A DNA stretch of 64,000 bases from Ornithinibacillus scapharcae TW25 (GTDB lineage Bacteria; Bacillota; Bacilli; Bacillales; Amphibacillaceae). The translations under genes and the position numbers were made by a program. Every line of letters begins with the position of its first letter. Position 1 is the stretch's first letter. The notes beneath the pieces were generated by a model, which did no database searches, had not been told where the DNA came from, and saw nothing but the letters and a program-made list of their open reading frames with translations. Below, one piece after another: positions 1-8,884 of the stretch. The stretch covers positions 36,724 through 100,723 of the forward strand of contig NZ_AEWH01000046.1 of assembly GCF_000190475.1 (NCBI RefSeq), given 5' to 3'.

Positions 1-75
1 GCTTATTGTACTGTTTTCTTTATAGGTTTTACTTGGTATTCAGAATTTATTTTAGTGCCTGGATTCGGTCACTAA
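1..75 (+). CDS. yqgY: C-terminal end of a DUF2626 (YqgY-like) membrane protein, partial
   Basis: Frame 1 is open from the window edge to a TAA at 73-75. The last 24 residues are hydrophobic and include the string FFIGFTWYSEFILVPG, which resembles my memory of the end of the small DUF2626 membrane proteins. In B. subtilis the DUF2626 gene yqgY lies beside yqgX, as here. Only the tail is visible, so membrane topology and start cannot be given. Function of the family is unknown. Confidence 0.6.
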   Translation, partial: AYCTVFFIGFTWYSEFILVPGFGH

Positions 76-78
76 AAG

Positions 79-122
79 CAAAAAACCCTGCTTACATACA
101 TGATTTATCGCAGGGTTTTTTT
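79..122. terminator. bidirectional intrinsic terminator
   Basis: AAAAAACCCTGC and GCAGGGTTTTTTT flank a loop, giving a stem with an A-tract on one side and a T-tract on the other. It sits between two convergent genes (the DUF2626 gene and yqgX) and can serve both. Confidence 0.85.
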
Positions 123-127
123 GTTGA

Positions 128-754
128 CTAATTTTCCCTAACAAACGGATTATGAAGTTTTTCAACCCCAATGGTCGTTTGAGGTCCATGGCCGGGATAA
201 ACAATAAGCTCGTTTGGAAGCTTGTATAGCTTATTTCTTATAGAATCCTGAAGGACATGATAATCTCCACCAGTTAAATCTGTCCTACCAATCCCCTGAT
301 TAAATAGGACATCACCACTAATAATTAAATTATCATCGCGGAATAAAAAACTAATGCTACCAGGTGAATGACCTGGGGTATACATAACCTCGAAATCGAA
401 TGTTCCAATTGAAGAGTGACCGTGCTCTAATAAATAATCTGGTCGAGTTGTGGATATACCATTTCCAATAAAAAGCTCCGATCCATTTAATGTTGGACTT
501 TCTAGCCAGTCTTGTTCTGCTTCATGCATATAAACTGGTATTGCATAGTGGTTACGCAAATGATCCACTGCACCAATGTGATCAAAATGTGCATGTGTTA
601 GAAGGATAGCGAGGGGCTCAAGCTCTTGTTTTGTTAACCAGTCGACTAACTTCTCCCCTTCTGCGCCAGGATCAATGATTAAAGCTTCCTTATCGTGATA
701 AACGATATAACAATTTGTACCTAATGGACCTAATGAAAAGCTTTTTAATATCAC
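128..754 (-). CDS. yqgX: YqgX-like MBL-fold metallo-hydrolase (glyoxalase II family)
   Basis: Metallo-beta-lactamase-fold hydrolase of about 208 residues. The metal-binding signature THAHFDHIG is present about a third of the way in, followed by TPGHSPGS, SGDVLF and the final PGHGPQT metal-ligand motifs, so all expected ligands are in place. Family members hydrolyse thioesters such as S-lactoylglutathione or bacillithiol adducts; the substrate here is not shown by sequence. I chose a GTG start at 754 because TAGGAGG lies 7 bases ahead of it. The longer reading to 799 would add 15 residues translated from that ribosome-binding site and its upstream region. The gene stands alone, convergent with the DUF2626 gene. 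Confidence 0.9.
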   Translation of the reverse strand: MILKSFSLGPLGTNCYIVYHDKEALIIDPGAEGEKLVDWLTKQELEPLAILLTHAHFDHIGAVDHLRNHYAIPVYMHEAEQDWLESPTLNGSELFIGNGISTTRPDYLLEHGHSSIGTFDFEVMYTPGHSPGSISFLFRDDNLIISGDVLFNQGIGRTDLTGGDYHVLQDSIRNKLYKLPNELIVYPGHGPQTTIGVEKLHNPFVREN

Positions 755-929
755 GTTATTACCTCCTATATTTTCATTAATTAAAGAAATTAGAAACATT
801 AAGTGATTTCCTCGACAAAAGGCATATTTTATACTAGAATAAATGTGTCAGTATGATACATATTAATATAAATGATTTGATTAGACAAACAATGATGAAT
901 TGCATGAATGTAAGGAGGTTAATCGAAAC

Positions 930-1115
930 ATGGTATCACCACATATTGTATTAGGAATTCTATTTTTAATTGTTGCGATTGTATCGGTTGTATCTGTCAT
1001 CAGACAATTAAAGTTTAGAAATTATCTTGCACTAGCATTCTCTGTACTATCAGTACTTGCATTTGGATTCTTCTCCATTAGTACGATTATTTCTGTTTTA
1101 AAAGATTCATTATAA
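930..1115 (+). CDS. yqgW: DUF2759 small membrane protein (YqgW-like)
   Basis: A 61-residue protein with two predicted membrane helices (about residues 4-22 and 32-55) separated by a short basic loop, RQLKFR. Size, layout and position beside yqgX match the YqgW/DUF2759 family of Bacillaceae, whose function is unknown. The ATG at 930 has AAGGAGG 8 to 9 bases upstream; a reading from 900 would include the ribosome-binding site in the coding region. It is divergent from yqgX and followed by its own terminator. Confidence 0.8.
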   Translation: MVSPHIVLGILFLIVAIVSVVSVIRQLKFRNYLALAFSVLSVLAFGFFSISTIISVLKDSL

Positions 1116-1124
1116 AAATGAACG

Positions 1125-1153
1125 AAAAAGCTGCCTCGAGGGGCAGCTTTTTT
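1125..1153. terminator. intrinsic terminator between convergent genes
   Basis: AAAGCTGCC / GGCAGCTTT stem followed by a T-run on the plus strand. It ends the DUF2759 gene and overlaps the 3' end of the convergent LTA-synthase-family gene. Confidence 0.85.
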
Positions 1154-3032
1154 AATATTTTTCTTTATTAAATTTTATGAATCGAAATAAATCTCCGTAA
1201 ATAATATCATCGGAGTAGCTCAATTCTTTTTTAACTGTTTCACTCATCTCCATACAAGAAGTAGATGTTTCTTCATCTAATACCTCTCCATTAGTAAAGT
1301 CATAACAACTATCATTTGTGTAAATATAGTCTTTCGTAATAAAATCACCATTCCGTAAAGCGATATACTCTTTTCGATCATCATTAAATAAATCATTTCC
1401 GAAGTATATATCATCCGCTTCAATACCTAGTAAACTAAGAACAGTTGGTTTAATATCTATTTGACCTGAAATAGTTGATTTTACCGTTCCCTCACCGTGA
1501 CCAGGAATGTGAATAAACAAAGGAACCCTCTGCAATTGAACATGGTCATATGGTGTAATCTCTTCTTTATCCAAATACATACTCATTGCCTTGTTGTGGT
1601 TAGAGCTGATACCATAGTGATCACCCATGATAATAATGATGGAATCATCATAAATTCCTTCTTCCTTTAAAAGTGTAAAGAAATCTTCAATGGATTCATC
1701 CATATACCTTACAGTCGGGAAGTAATTATTAAGCGTGTTTGAGTTTGAATCATAACGATCAATCGACATATCCATTTCGTCTAATTCAAACGGAAAGTGA
1801 TTCGTTAAAGTAATAAATTTTGCATAAAAAGGTTCTTCAAGCGTTTCTAGATATTTCATCGATTGTTCAAAGAATGGCTTATCTTTCAGTCCCCAACCAA
1901 TACTATTACCATCTGTAACTTCATAAGCCTCTTGATCATAGAAATAATCGAATCCTAAGCTTGGATACATTTGATCACGATTATAAAAACTATCATTGTT
2001 TGCGTGTAGCACAGTCGAGTAGTACCCTTCTTCTCCTAGTATTTCCGGGAGTGCGTGATAATCATTTTGACCATGTGTATAGAAAACTGCTCCTCTTGGT
2101 AAAGGATATAAAGAGTTTTCCACTAAGAATTCAGAATCGGAAGTTTTACCTTGTTCCGTCTGATGATAAAAATTCTCAAAGTAATACGTATCTTCATCCT
2201 CCACCAAACTGTTCAAAAATGGCGTTATTTCTTGCCCATTAACCGTATTGTTAATGACAAAGCTTTGTAATGATTCGGCGGAGATAAAAATTACATTCTT
2301 CCCTTCCGCAACTCCAAAAAGCTCCGAATGGCCATCTTGGTCAATTACAGTATCAACATATTCTTTTATTGCTGGCAGCTCACTACCGTCAGCAAAGACA
2401 TGTTGTGTTTTTACTTTGGAATGAAGAAACGCATCATACACATGATAGTTAAATAATCCGATATATTTAACTAAATACTCTCGATCAAATGCACGAGTAA
2501 ATAACTGTGGCCTTTCCATCTCTGCCAAGAAGAAATTACCTACCATTAATGCTAAAGAGAGTGCTAAAGCGCAAACCTTTCCACTTCTAGGATAATTCGT
2601 TACAACTCTATCCTGGTATTTTTTACTTAAATACCAAATAAAAATGACATCAGCAAACAGGAATACATCATAGAATTTTACAAGGGATAAAATACTGGAT
2701 CCTAAATCGCCAGCATTATCACCTTGCATTAATTGTGGAATGGTTATAAAGTCTGAAAAGGATCGATAGAATACTAGATTCGCATAAATAATTAGCGTCC
2801 CTATTAACGCCATATAGCGAAGGTACTTCATTTGTCTTACTGGCTTCTTAATCCAAACACTTATGGCAAAAATAAGAAAAGCAGAGACAAATGGATTGAT
2901 AAAGAGAATAAACTCCTGCATCGAATTTTCTAATTCCAGACTAAATAAAAAACGATAAACAATATAGGTTTTCAGCCCAAATAATAATGTAACAGTTACA
3001 TATAAAGGAAGCCTAATTCCTCTACCTTTCAT
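1152..3032 (-). CDS. yqgS: lipoteichoic acid synthase family protein (YqgS-like)
   Basis: Membrane sulfatase-fold enzyme that, in the LtaS family, transfers glycerol phosphate from phosphatidylglycerol to the growing lipoteichoic acid chain outside the cell. The N-terminal ~175 residues hold five hydrophobic helices; the extracellular catalytic domain starts near residue 240. The metal ligand in ISAES (E253) and the nucleophile in GKTSDSEF (T297) are seen, as is the later MGDHYG metal-binding motif. At 626 residues it has normal family length. The start has AGGAGG 6 to 7 bases upstream. Gene position next to glcK matches yqgS rather than the main ltaS, so it is probably one of several paralogues in the genome. 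Confidence 0.93.
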   Translation of the reverse strand: MKGRGIRLPLYVTVTLLFGLKTYIVYRFLFSLELENSMQEFILFINPFVSAFLIFAISVWIKKPVRQMKYLRYMALIGTLIIYANLVFYRSFSDFITIPQLMQGDNAGDLGSSILSLVKFYDVFLFADVIFIWYLSKKYQDRVVTNYPRSGKVCALALSLALMVGNFFLAEMERPQLFTRAFDREYLVKYIGLFNYHVYDAFLHSKVKTQHVFADGSELPAIKEYVDTVIDQDGHSELFGVAEGKNVIFISAESLQSFVINNTVNGQEITPFLNSLVEDEDTYYFENFYHQTEQGKTSDSEFLVENSLYPLPRGAVFYTHGQNDYHALPEILGEEGYYSTVLHANNDSFYNRDQMYPSLGFDYFYDQEAYEVTDGNSIGWGLKDKPFFEQSMKYLETLEEPFYAKFITLTNHFPFELDEMDMSIDRYDSNSNTLNNYFPTVRYMDESIEDFFTLLKEEGIYDDSIIIIMGDHYGISSNHNKAMSMYLDKEEITPYDHVQLQRVPLFIHIPGHGEGTVKSTISGQIDIKPTVLSLLGIEADDIYFGNDLFNDDRKEYIALRNGDFITKDYIYTNDSCYDFTNGEVLDEETSTSCMEMSETVKKELSYSDDIIYGDLFRFIKFNKEKY

Positions 3033-3114
3033 AACAAATCCTCCTAAAAATACTACTACTTTACTCTATGCTTTCGTTTGTCGGCTGTAACGGCACAACC
3101 ATAATACAGAATAA

Positions 3115-3132
3115 ACATACTATTCTATAAGA
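3115..3132. repeat. 18-base sequence shared with 33163-33180
   Basis: ACATACTATTCTATAAGA occurs exactly here, upstream of the LTA-synthase-family gene, and again upstream of ccpN. The AT-rich composition makes chance possible. It may be part of a promoter. Confidence 0.4.
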
Positions 3133-3189
3133 CGTTTTAAAACACAAAAAGGTTTCAAAAATATGACAACACTTAGGAGAAAATTAGAT

Positions 3190-4158
3190 TTATTGATTGA
3201 AAGATATTTTAACTAGATAAGCAGCACCAACGATTCCAGCATCATTTCCTAATTCTGCAATTCTGAGTTCACAAGCTTCACTAGTACGTGGCAGTGCATA
3301 CTTTGTAAAATAATTTTTAATTGGTTGTAATATAGCATCTCCAGCTTTTGAGACACCTCCACCAATTAGTATTTTGGATGGATTTAGTGTTACTGCAAGA
3401 TTGGATAATACAAAGCCGATCACATCCGCAGTATGGTTTACAATTTCGATACTATCTACATCCCCTGTAGCTGCTAGTTCAAAAACATCCTTTGATGTAA
3501 TGGTTTGGTTCACCTGATACACTTCAGCTAGTGGACTAGTAGGCTTTTCATGGATTACATTCATTGCTTGACGAGCAATACCAGTTGCAGAAGCAATCGT
3601 TTCTAGACATCCTTTTCTACCGCAGTTACATGTATAACCGTTAGGATCAACAGTAATATGACCGATTTCTCCAGCGGTTCCATTATCACCATTTAAAATT
3701 TTCCCAGACGCAATAATACCGCCACCTACACCAGTTCCTAATGTGACAGCGATAACATCTTTTGCTTGACCACCTGCACCAAGCCAATTTTCCCCTAATA
3801 CAGCAATGTTAGCATCATTTTCAACATAAACTGGTAAACCCGATAAGCTGGACATATACTCTGTTAACTTAAAATCTTTCCATCCAATGTTAACAGCTTC
3901 AAATACATACCCATTTTCACTGTCAATAAAACCAGGTGCTCCGATTCCTATGCCGAGAACTGTCTCTAAATTTATATCTTGCTCCTCTAAACGGCTTACA
4001 ACAGATGACCAGATATCATCTATAACATCTGTACCTTGCTCTGATCTCTTAGTTGGGATTTCCCACTTCTCAATAATTTGTCCACTGTTCTGTAAAAGAC
4101 CAATTTTAACAGTAGTACCTCCTATATCTACTCCGACAATTACATTTTTATTCATCAT
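3190..4158 (-). CDS. glcK: ROK-family glucokinase
   Basis: ATP-dependent glucose phosphorylation in the cytosol. The ROK signatures are all visible: DIGGTT phosphate loop at residues 11-16, ENDAN with the catalytic Asp at about 115, TLGTGVGGG at about 139-147, and the zinc site formed by H167 and CNCGRKGC (C177, C179, C184). Length (322) is standard. The gene overlaps the stop of the preceding yqgQ-like gene (ATGATG/TGA), indicating translational coupling. A second in-frame ATG three bases later is an equally plausible start. Confidence 0.96.
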   Translation of the reverse strand: MMNKNVIVGVDIGGTTVKIGLLQNSGQIIEKWEIPTKRSEQGTDVIDDIWSSVVSRLEEQDINLETVLGIGIGAPGFIDSENGYVFEAVNIGWKDFKLTEYMSSLSGLPVYVENDANIAVLGENWLGAGGQAKDVIAVTLGTGVGGGIIASGKILNGDNGTAGEIGHITVDPNGYTCNCGRKGCLETIASATGIARQAMNVIHEKPTSPLAEVYQVNQTITSKDVFELAATGDVDSIEIVNHTADVIGFVLSNLAVTLNPSKILIGGGVSKAGDAILQPIKNYFTKYALPRTSEACELRIAELGNDAGIVGAAYLVKISFNQ

Positions 4159-4367
4159 TTTTCACCTTTTTCAACTTGTAGTCTGTTCATTTCATGTCGT
4201 AGGATTAGTACAGAAAGCTTATACTTTTCTGCATCCAATATACCTGCGTTATAAAGTTCCTTTATCTCATTTAACATAAGTTCCATGTCGGCTATACGAT
4301 CACCGGTATAAATGAACGTGCCGAAACTTTTTAATATCTGTTGTACATCATATACTGAATTCATCAT
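4155..4367 (-). CDS. yqgQ: YqgQ family protein (DUF910)
   Basis: A 70-residue soluble protein with the helical, charged character of the YqgQ/DUF910 family (phrases TGDRIADMELM and HEMNRLQ). Family structures are small helical bundles proposed to bind nucleic acid, but no function is established. Its stop overlaps the glucokinase start by four bases, as in B. subtilis, so the two are cotranscribed. A weak upstream AGTTGGTGAT gives the ribosome-binding site. Confidence 0.88.
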   Translation of the reverse strand: MMNSVYDVQQILKSFGTFIYTGDRIADMELMLNEIKELYNAGILDAEKYKLSVLILRHEMNRLQVEKGEK

Positions 4368-4454
4368 ATCACCAACTAATATTATATACCAAATTTTATC
4401 AAAAGATATATTGTTTTATATGGTTAATCAACTATTCGCATAATGCAAGAAGCT

Positions 4455-4484
4455 AAAAAAAAACCAAACCTTTTATCGGTCTGG
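4455..4484 (-). terminator. intrinsic terminator of the SpoVAF-like gene
   Basis: On the minus strand CCAGACC pairs with GGTTTGG around a short loop and is followed by nine T residues. The stem begins inside the last codons and spans the stop codon. Confidence 0.75.
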
Positions 4485-5930
4485 ATCTTGTGGATGTAAA
4501 ACACTTGGACGTTCTCGTTTCAGTGGTATTGGTGTTCGAATAAATACATCTCGAAACGCTCGGAAGGAAAATGGTAATACTGGCCAAAAATACGGTATTT
4601 CAAATGACTTCATCCTTACTGTATACAGAATCCATAAGAGTGTCCCAACCATATAGCCAATTACACCAAATGAAGCTGTAGCGAGTAAAAGGAATAATCG
4701 TACGATCCGATTAGCTAGACTTAATTCATAACTCGGTGTTGCATAGGTACCAATCGCTGCAACAGCTAAATATAAAATAACCTCATATGAAAATAGCCCT
4801 ACTTCTATTGCTACCTGTCCAATTAAAATAGCAGCCACTAAGCCAATGGCCGTTGCGAGTGAGGTCGGGGTGTGAATGGCAGCCATTCTTAACATATCAA
4901 GACCTATTTCTGCAATGACAAATTGCAATAAAATAGGAATGGTTCCCATTTCATTTGGACCAATAAATTTTAGACCTTCTGGTAATAAATCTGGATTTGT
5001 AGAAAACAAATAGTATAGTGGCAAAATAAAGATGGATGCCCAAACCGCTATGAAACGAACCATCCGAAGATAAGCTCCAATAAGAGGCTTTTGTCGATAT
5101 TCTTCAGCATGTTGTAAATGGTGCCAATAAGTTGTTGGAGTAATGATGACACTTGGAGAGCCATCAATAAATATTAGCACATGTCCCTCATATAAATGCG
5201 AAGCAGCTGTATCAGGTCTTTCTGTATACCGAACAGTTGGAAATGGATTCCAATGTCTTCCACTAATATACTCTTCTACTGTTTTTTCTGCCATCGGTAG
5301 CCCATCAGTATCAATTTTTTGCAAGTTACTTTTCAAGTTTTCTACTCGTTTCATATCTGCAATATCTTCCAGATAACAAATGCAAATATCGGTCAATGAT
5401 CGCCTGCCAATTTGCATATATTCCATTCTTAATGAACGATCGCGAACTCTTCTTCTCGTTAAAGCAGTATTAAAGACGATAGTTTCAACATAACCATCTC
5501 TTGAGCCTCGAACAACCCTTTCTAAGTCTGGTTCACCGGGTGACCGAACCGGGTATGTACGAGCATCAATAATAATGACTTTGTTAACTCCTTCGACAAG
5601 TAATGCAGTCGGACCACCCAATACAGTATCAGCAGCCTGATTTAAATCGGCCACTTGGTCTAGTTCAACATAAGGTAAATAGGTTTTGATTAATTTACTT
5701 AATGGGTCTGGTTCCAAATCTTCGGGTTCAAGCTTAGCTAAAAGTTTCATCAATAAATGCATTATATCGTCTTTTACAAAGCCATCAATGAAAAACATTG
5801 ACATCTTTCTACCAGCATACTCTAAATCTAAATTTACAATGTCAAAACTTTTATCTACTTGTAGCCTATCTTGCAAATAACGATTGTTCTGCTCATAAGA
5901 AGTAAATAACGGTTGCTTTTCTCTTTCCAT
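4473..5930 (-). CDS. SpoVAF-like GerA-family spore germination protein
   Basis: A 485-residue member of the GerA/SpoVAF family of spore inner-membrane germinant-receptor-like proteins. A soluble N-terminal half (about residues 1-275) includes VRYTERPDTAASHL, EGHVLIFIDGSPSVI and HHLQHAEEYRQ, which resemble SpoVAF more than true GerA A-subunits. The C-terminal half carries about five membrane segments (roughly 288-450) and a basic tail. The gene is alone here, with no spoVA genes or GerB/GerC partners next to it. SpoVAF/FigP partners in B. subtilis modulate ion release in germination; a similar role here is inference. Translation start follows a GGAGGTAT element. Confidence 0.8.
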   Translation of the reverse strand: MEREKQPLFTSYEQNNRYLQDRLQVDKSFDIVNLDLEYAGRKMSMFFIDGFVKDDIMHLLMKLLAKLEPEDLEPDPLSKLIKTYLPYVELDQVADLNQAADTVLGGPTALLVEGVNKVIIIDARTYPVRSPGEPDLERVVRGSRDGYVETIVFNTALTRRRVRDRSLRMEYMQIGRRSLTDICICYLEDIADMKRVENLKSNLQKIDTDGLPMAEKTVEEYISGRHWNPFPTVRYTERPDTAASHLYEGHVLIFIDGSPSVIITPTTYWHHLQHAEEYRQKPLIGAYLRMVRFIAVWASIFILPLYYLFSTNPDLLPEGLKFIGPNEMGTIPILLQFVIAEIGLDMLRMAAIHTPTSLATAIGLVAAILIGQVAIEVGLFSYEVILYLAVAAIGTYATPSYELSLANRIVRLFLLLATASFGVIGYMVGTLLWILYTVRMKSFEIPYFWPVLPFSFRAFRDVFIRTPIPLKRERPSVLHPQDPDR

Positions 5931-6051
5931 AATACCTCCAGATAGTGCATATTACTTATTCTAGTTTTTGCTAGGTCTACATTTCTATTCATAATCTTCT
6001 TCTATTGCACATACATATGAATAACTATTAACTCTAGTAAGGGTGAATAAA

Positions 6052-6887
6052 ATGAAAAAGTTAATCATTCTATCTTTTGTGTTCGTTGTTATTTTAGGCG
6101 TCTTTTTCACCTTGAATTTAAAGGTTGCACCTACTATCACATATTTTCCAATTGACTATGGGACAAGCTTTAAATCTGCTAGTACAGACCTGACTTCTAC
6201 TTTAAATCAAACAGACTACAAGATTACCTGGGAGGTTCTGTCGGAATCAGAAGTTCCAATGTATTTAAGACAGGATATTTCTTTGTTATTCGGTGATGGT
6301 GAATTAAAAGGAATGAGGAGCCAGTGGAGAGAAAATACGGATTTGATTCGTTATTCAGAAGAAATAACGGACAATCACAACCAAAAGTGGGAAGCAATCA
6401 CATTTCATTATGGAGAGATTCATTCAGGAGATGATATAAATAGTATACAGCAAATGACAGCTAATAAGTTGTACGTGTTCCATGATGGAGCATCTTTTCA
6501 ATCCTTTCAAGATGCAGTCGGAAATAAACAATCCGAATATCAGGCAAGTAAAGATGCTAAAGTAATGAAGAAACTATTGGAACATTGGCAAGACCTCATC
6601 ACCCATTTTCATATCAACATTAATGAATATCATAGTATCCCGTTAACAGATCTAGCCAATTATCAACAGAAACCATTTCCTACAATAAACCAAGAAAAAC
6701 CGATCGTATTATTGGACAATTATGGGAAGGGCTCTATAAAAACTACTTATTACCTTATATAGACTCAGAGATAAAATTGATCAGTTATACACCATTAATC
6801 TTGCTCTCTAAAGATGGAAAAGAATTAATCGTACTTTTTGAAATGAACGGTAAAAAAGAAAAACTAATCCAAAAAATAGGTGATTAA
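6052..6887 (+). CDS. hypothetical exported or anchored protein, frameshifted at 6695-6699
   Basis: I do not recognise this family. An N-terminal hydrophobic helix (residues 4-23) without a lipobox Cys suggests a membrane anchor or signal peptide; the rest is soluble and mixed alpha/beta in character. The ATG at 6052 has AAGGGTG 6 bases upstream. The frame stops at 6762, but the +2 frame continues without a stop to 6887 with protein-like sequence (GQLWEGLYKNY, YTPLILLSKDGKELIVLFEM). One extra A in the five-A run 6695-6699 would join the two parts into about 278 residues. Divergent from the SpoVAF-like gene and convergent with gluP. Confidence 0.7.
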
Positions 6888-6909
6888 CTCCAAAGTTAAT
6901 CACCTATTT
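6874..6909. terminator. bidirectional terminator encoding both C-termini
   Basis: A perfect 15-bp inverted repeat (AAATAGGTGATTAAC / GTTAATCACCTATTT) around a six-base loop. It contains the stop codons of both convergent genes, so both proteins end in Ile-Gly-Asp. Confidence 0.85.
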
Positions 6910-8449
6910 CTCCCGTAATATTTTGGTACAATTCTTTAATTTGCTTGTTTGAAGGACTCGTCTCAAACGCTATTCGAATCATTTCTTCTGCCCTCTCATC
7001 GCCAATCTCTTGATAGAGAAGGGCTAGATTATAATAAGACTCTGGTAGCTCTGATGGATCATCCATTATCTTGATGGACTTTTCCAAGTCTGTAATTGCT
7101 TCATTTATCTGTTCTAACTTAATATAAGCATAGGAACGTTGAAACAGCAATAATGACTCATACTCCCCAGGGTTTTCTAACCCCTTCGTTGCACTATCAA
7201 TTACTTCTTCATATCTTTCTTCCTGTATTAAGGTTTCAATATTCATCAAATGATAGGTCGGATTTGTTTGATTGTTCGTTACACCAAACATTAGTACAGA
7301 GTAAATGGCAATAGCGTATATGATAAATGCTAGTGCTTGTATTCCAAGCTTCCTTTTCTTCGGAAAATGTACAATTCCTGCTGCGATAAAACCGGCAACT
7401 AAGCCGCCCATATGAGCAGTCACATCTAGTTGTGGCAGGACAAAACCTAGCACAATATTAATTCCCAAAAGCATTAGGATATCCTTACCAATAGTCCGGA
7501 AGAATATTTTCTTATGGAACAGTCCAAAATAAATAAACGCTCCAAACAATCCATATAAAGCTCCTGATGCACCAGCCGATAAATTGGTAACAAAGGCAAA
7601 ACTAGCAACACTACCTGCGATACCAGCCAACATATAGATGAAAAAGAAACGAAGCGAACCATATATTTTTTCAGCTAACGATCCGAAATAATATAAAAAG
7701 AGCATGTTCGAGATAAAATGGAATAATCCTATATGTAAAAACATAGAAGTGACAACTCGCCACCACTCTCCGTCTAGTATTAGTGGATTAAATTTCGCTC
7801 CATATTCGATTAATGTTTCATTAGATTCACTACCACCATTAAACTCTAATAGAAGGTATAAAATTGCATTTATCGCTATTAACAAATAAGTTACGATTGG
7901 TTTTCCATTCGAGAATAGTCCTTCCTCTCTCTTCTTCTTCTCTTGGATTTTTTGATATAGCTCTACTTTATATCGATGAATCTCTTTCTCTAATTCTTCA
8001 TCAAATTGTGATGGAATGTTCTCCTCCAATACAATGCCGATATTTTCCTCGAGACGATTCTGTTCCGAATCCCATTCCTCACCTGATAAATAGTATACAT
8101 TCATCTTGATCGGATTCTTCTCTTGGACAATCATCGGTTTTTTTAAGATTTCCCAACTATCGACTGGCGAATGTGGAGAAATATACACATTATGTACCTC
8201 GACATGTTTACCTTGTAACAATTTTTTCATTGCTTTCGTTTTTTGAAATACGATAGCAACATCCTTTTTTAAGTGATTTTTCCAATCAAACCCAATCGTT
8301 GAGATTCGTACAATTCTAGAAGTTTTATCGACTACCTTCTCTAACCAAATTTCCTGAACATTATTATTCATATATAGTACATCGAAGCCATGGTTCATGG
8401 CTAATTGATGTGCAATAGTATACATGGTAAGCTGGGATTTATTCTCCAT
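6896..8449 (-). CDS. gluP: rhomboid intramembrane serine protease GluP (YqgP)
   Basis: Rhomboid protease of 517 residues from the chosen start. A soluble N-terminal domain (about 1-180) precedes six or seven membrane helices. The HFISN motif (N248), GASGALYG with catalytic S295, and the AHMGG His (H346) are present, matching the GluP catalytic dyad. The C-terminal ~110 residues look like two or three TPR repeats. In B. subtilis GluP works with FtsH on membrane protein quality control and magnesium transporter MgtE; the same role is inferred here. GAGGGGAGGGAAG lies just before the ATG at 8449; the reading to 8467 would include it. Confidence 0.94.
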   Translation of the reverse strand: MENKSQLTMYTIAHQLAMNHGFDVLYMNNNVQEIWLEKVVDKTSRIVRISTIGFDWKNHLKKDVAIVFQKTKAMKKLLQGKHVEVHNVYISPHSPVDSWEILKKPMIVQEKNPIKMNVYYLSGEEWDSEQNRLEENIGIVLEENIPSQFDEELEKEIHRYKVELYQKIQEKKKREEGLFSNGKPIVTYLLIAINAILYLLLEFNGGSESNETLIEYGAKFNPLILDGEWWRVVTSMFLHIGLFHFISNMLFLYYFGSLAEKIYGSLRFFFIYMLAGIAGSVASFAFVTNLSAGASGALYGLFGAFIYFGLFHKKIFFRTIGKDILMLLGINIVLGFVLPQLDVTAHMGGLVAGFIAAGIVHFPKKRKLGIQALAFIIYAIAIYSVLMFGVTNNQTNPTYHLMNIETLIQEERYEEVIDSATKGLENPGEYESLLLFQRSYAYIKLEQINEAITDLEKSIKIMDDPSELPESYYNLALLYQEIGDERAEEMIRIAFETSPSNKQIKELYQNITGEIGD

Positions 8450-8615
8450 AAACTTCCCTCCCCTCATTTATCATACCAGAAATAATCATCAATTGCTTTT
8501 TCCATATTCAATAATAATTTTTAATTTCTATGGTGGTTTTATAATAAGGTCTTGAAACAAAAAAAGAAGCTGCCAAAACAGCTATCTTTTAATCGATAAA
8601 ACATAAAATAGTGGA

Positions 8616-8813
8616 TTAATTTGTCGAACTAGTTTCCTGTTTAAAGATACTAGGCAGAATTTTGTTTCGAATGGAAGGCATATTCATGGAAATGGATACT
8701 GCCATTCTTCGTAAAAAACTAACAGCCAATATGGCATTCATTAGTTTATAGCGCCATTTGTAAATCATGGATATCCCTGCAACAATAGTGGTAATGATAA
8801 CTAGAGCTCTCAT
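8616..8813 (-). CDS. small hypothetical membrane protein (yqgO position)
   Basis: A 65-residue protein with one N-terminal membrane segment (residues 3-30) and a basic, proline-containing C-terminal tail (MPSIRNKILPSIF). AAGGGTG stands 7 bases before the ATG. It lies between gluP and yqgN, the place of the small gene yqgO in B. subtilis, but I cannot confirm homology from the sequence. Function unknown. Confidence 0.6.
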   Translation of the reverse strand: MRALVIITTIVAGISMIYKWRYKLMNAILAVSFLRRMAVSISMNMPSIRNKILPSIFKQETSSTN

Positions 8814-8884
8814 CTAAAAACACCCTTTCCAAAGGCTTGGTACTAATAGTGTTTCAAGTCAGAGGTAAAATATGCGGGATAACA

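Noticed and set aside
1961-2242. 93-residue plus-strand reading frame inside the LTA-synthase-family gene
   Set aside because: Antisense shadow of a well-supported gene; no ribosome-binding site or recognisable domain.
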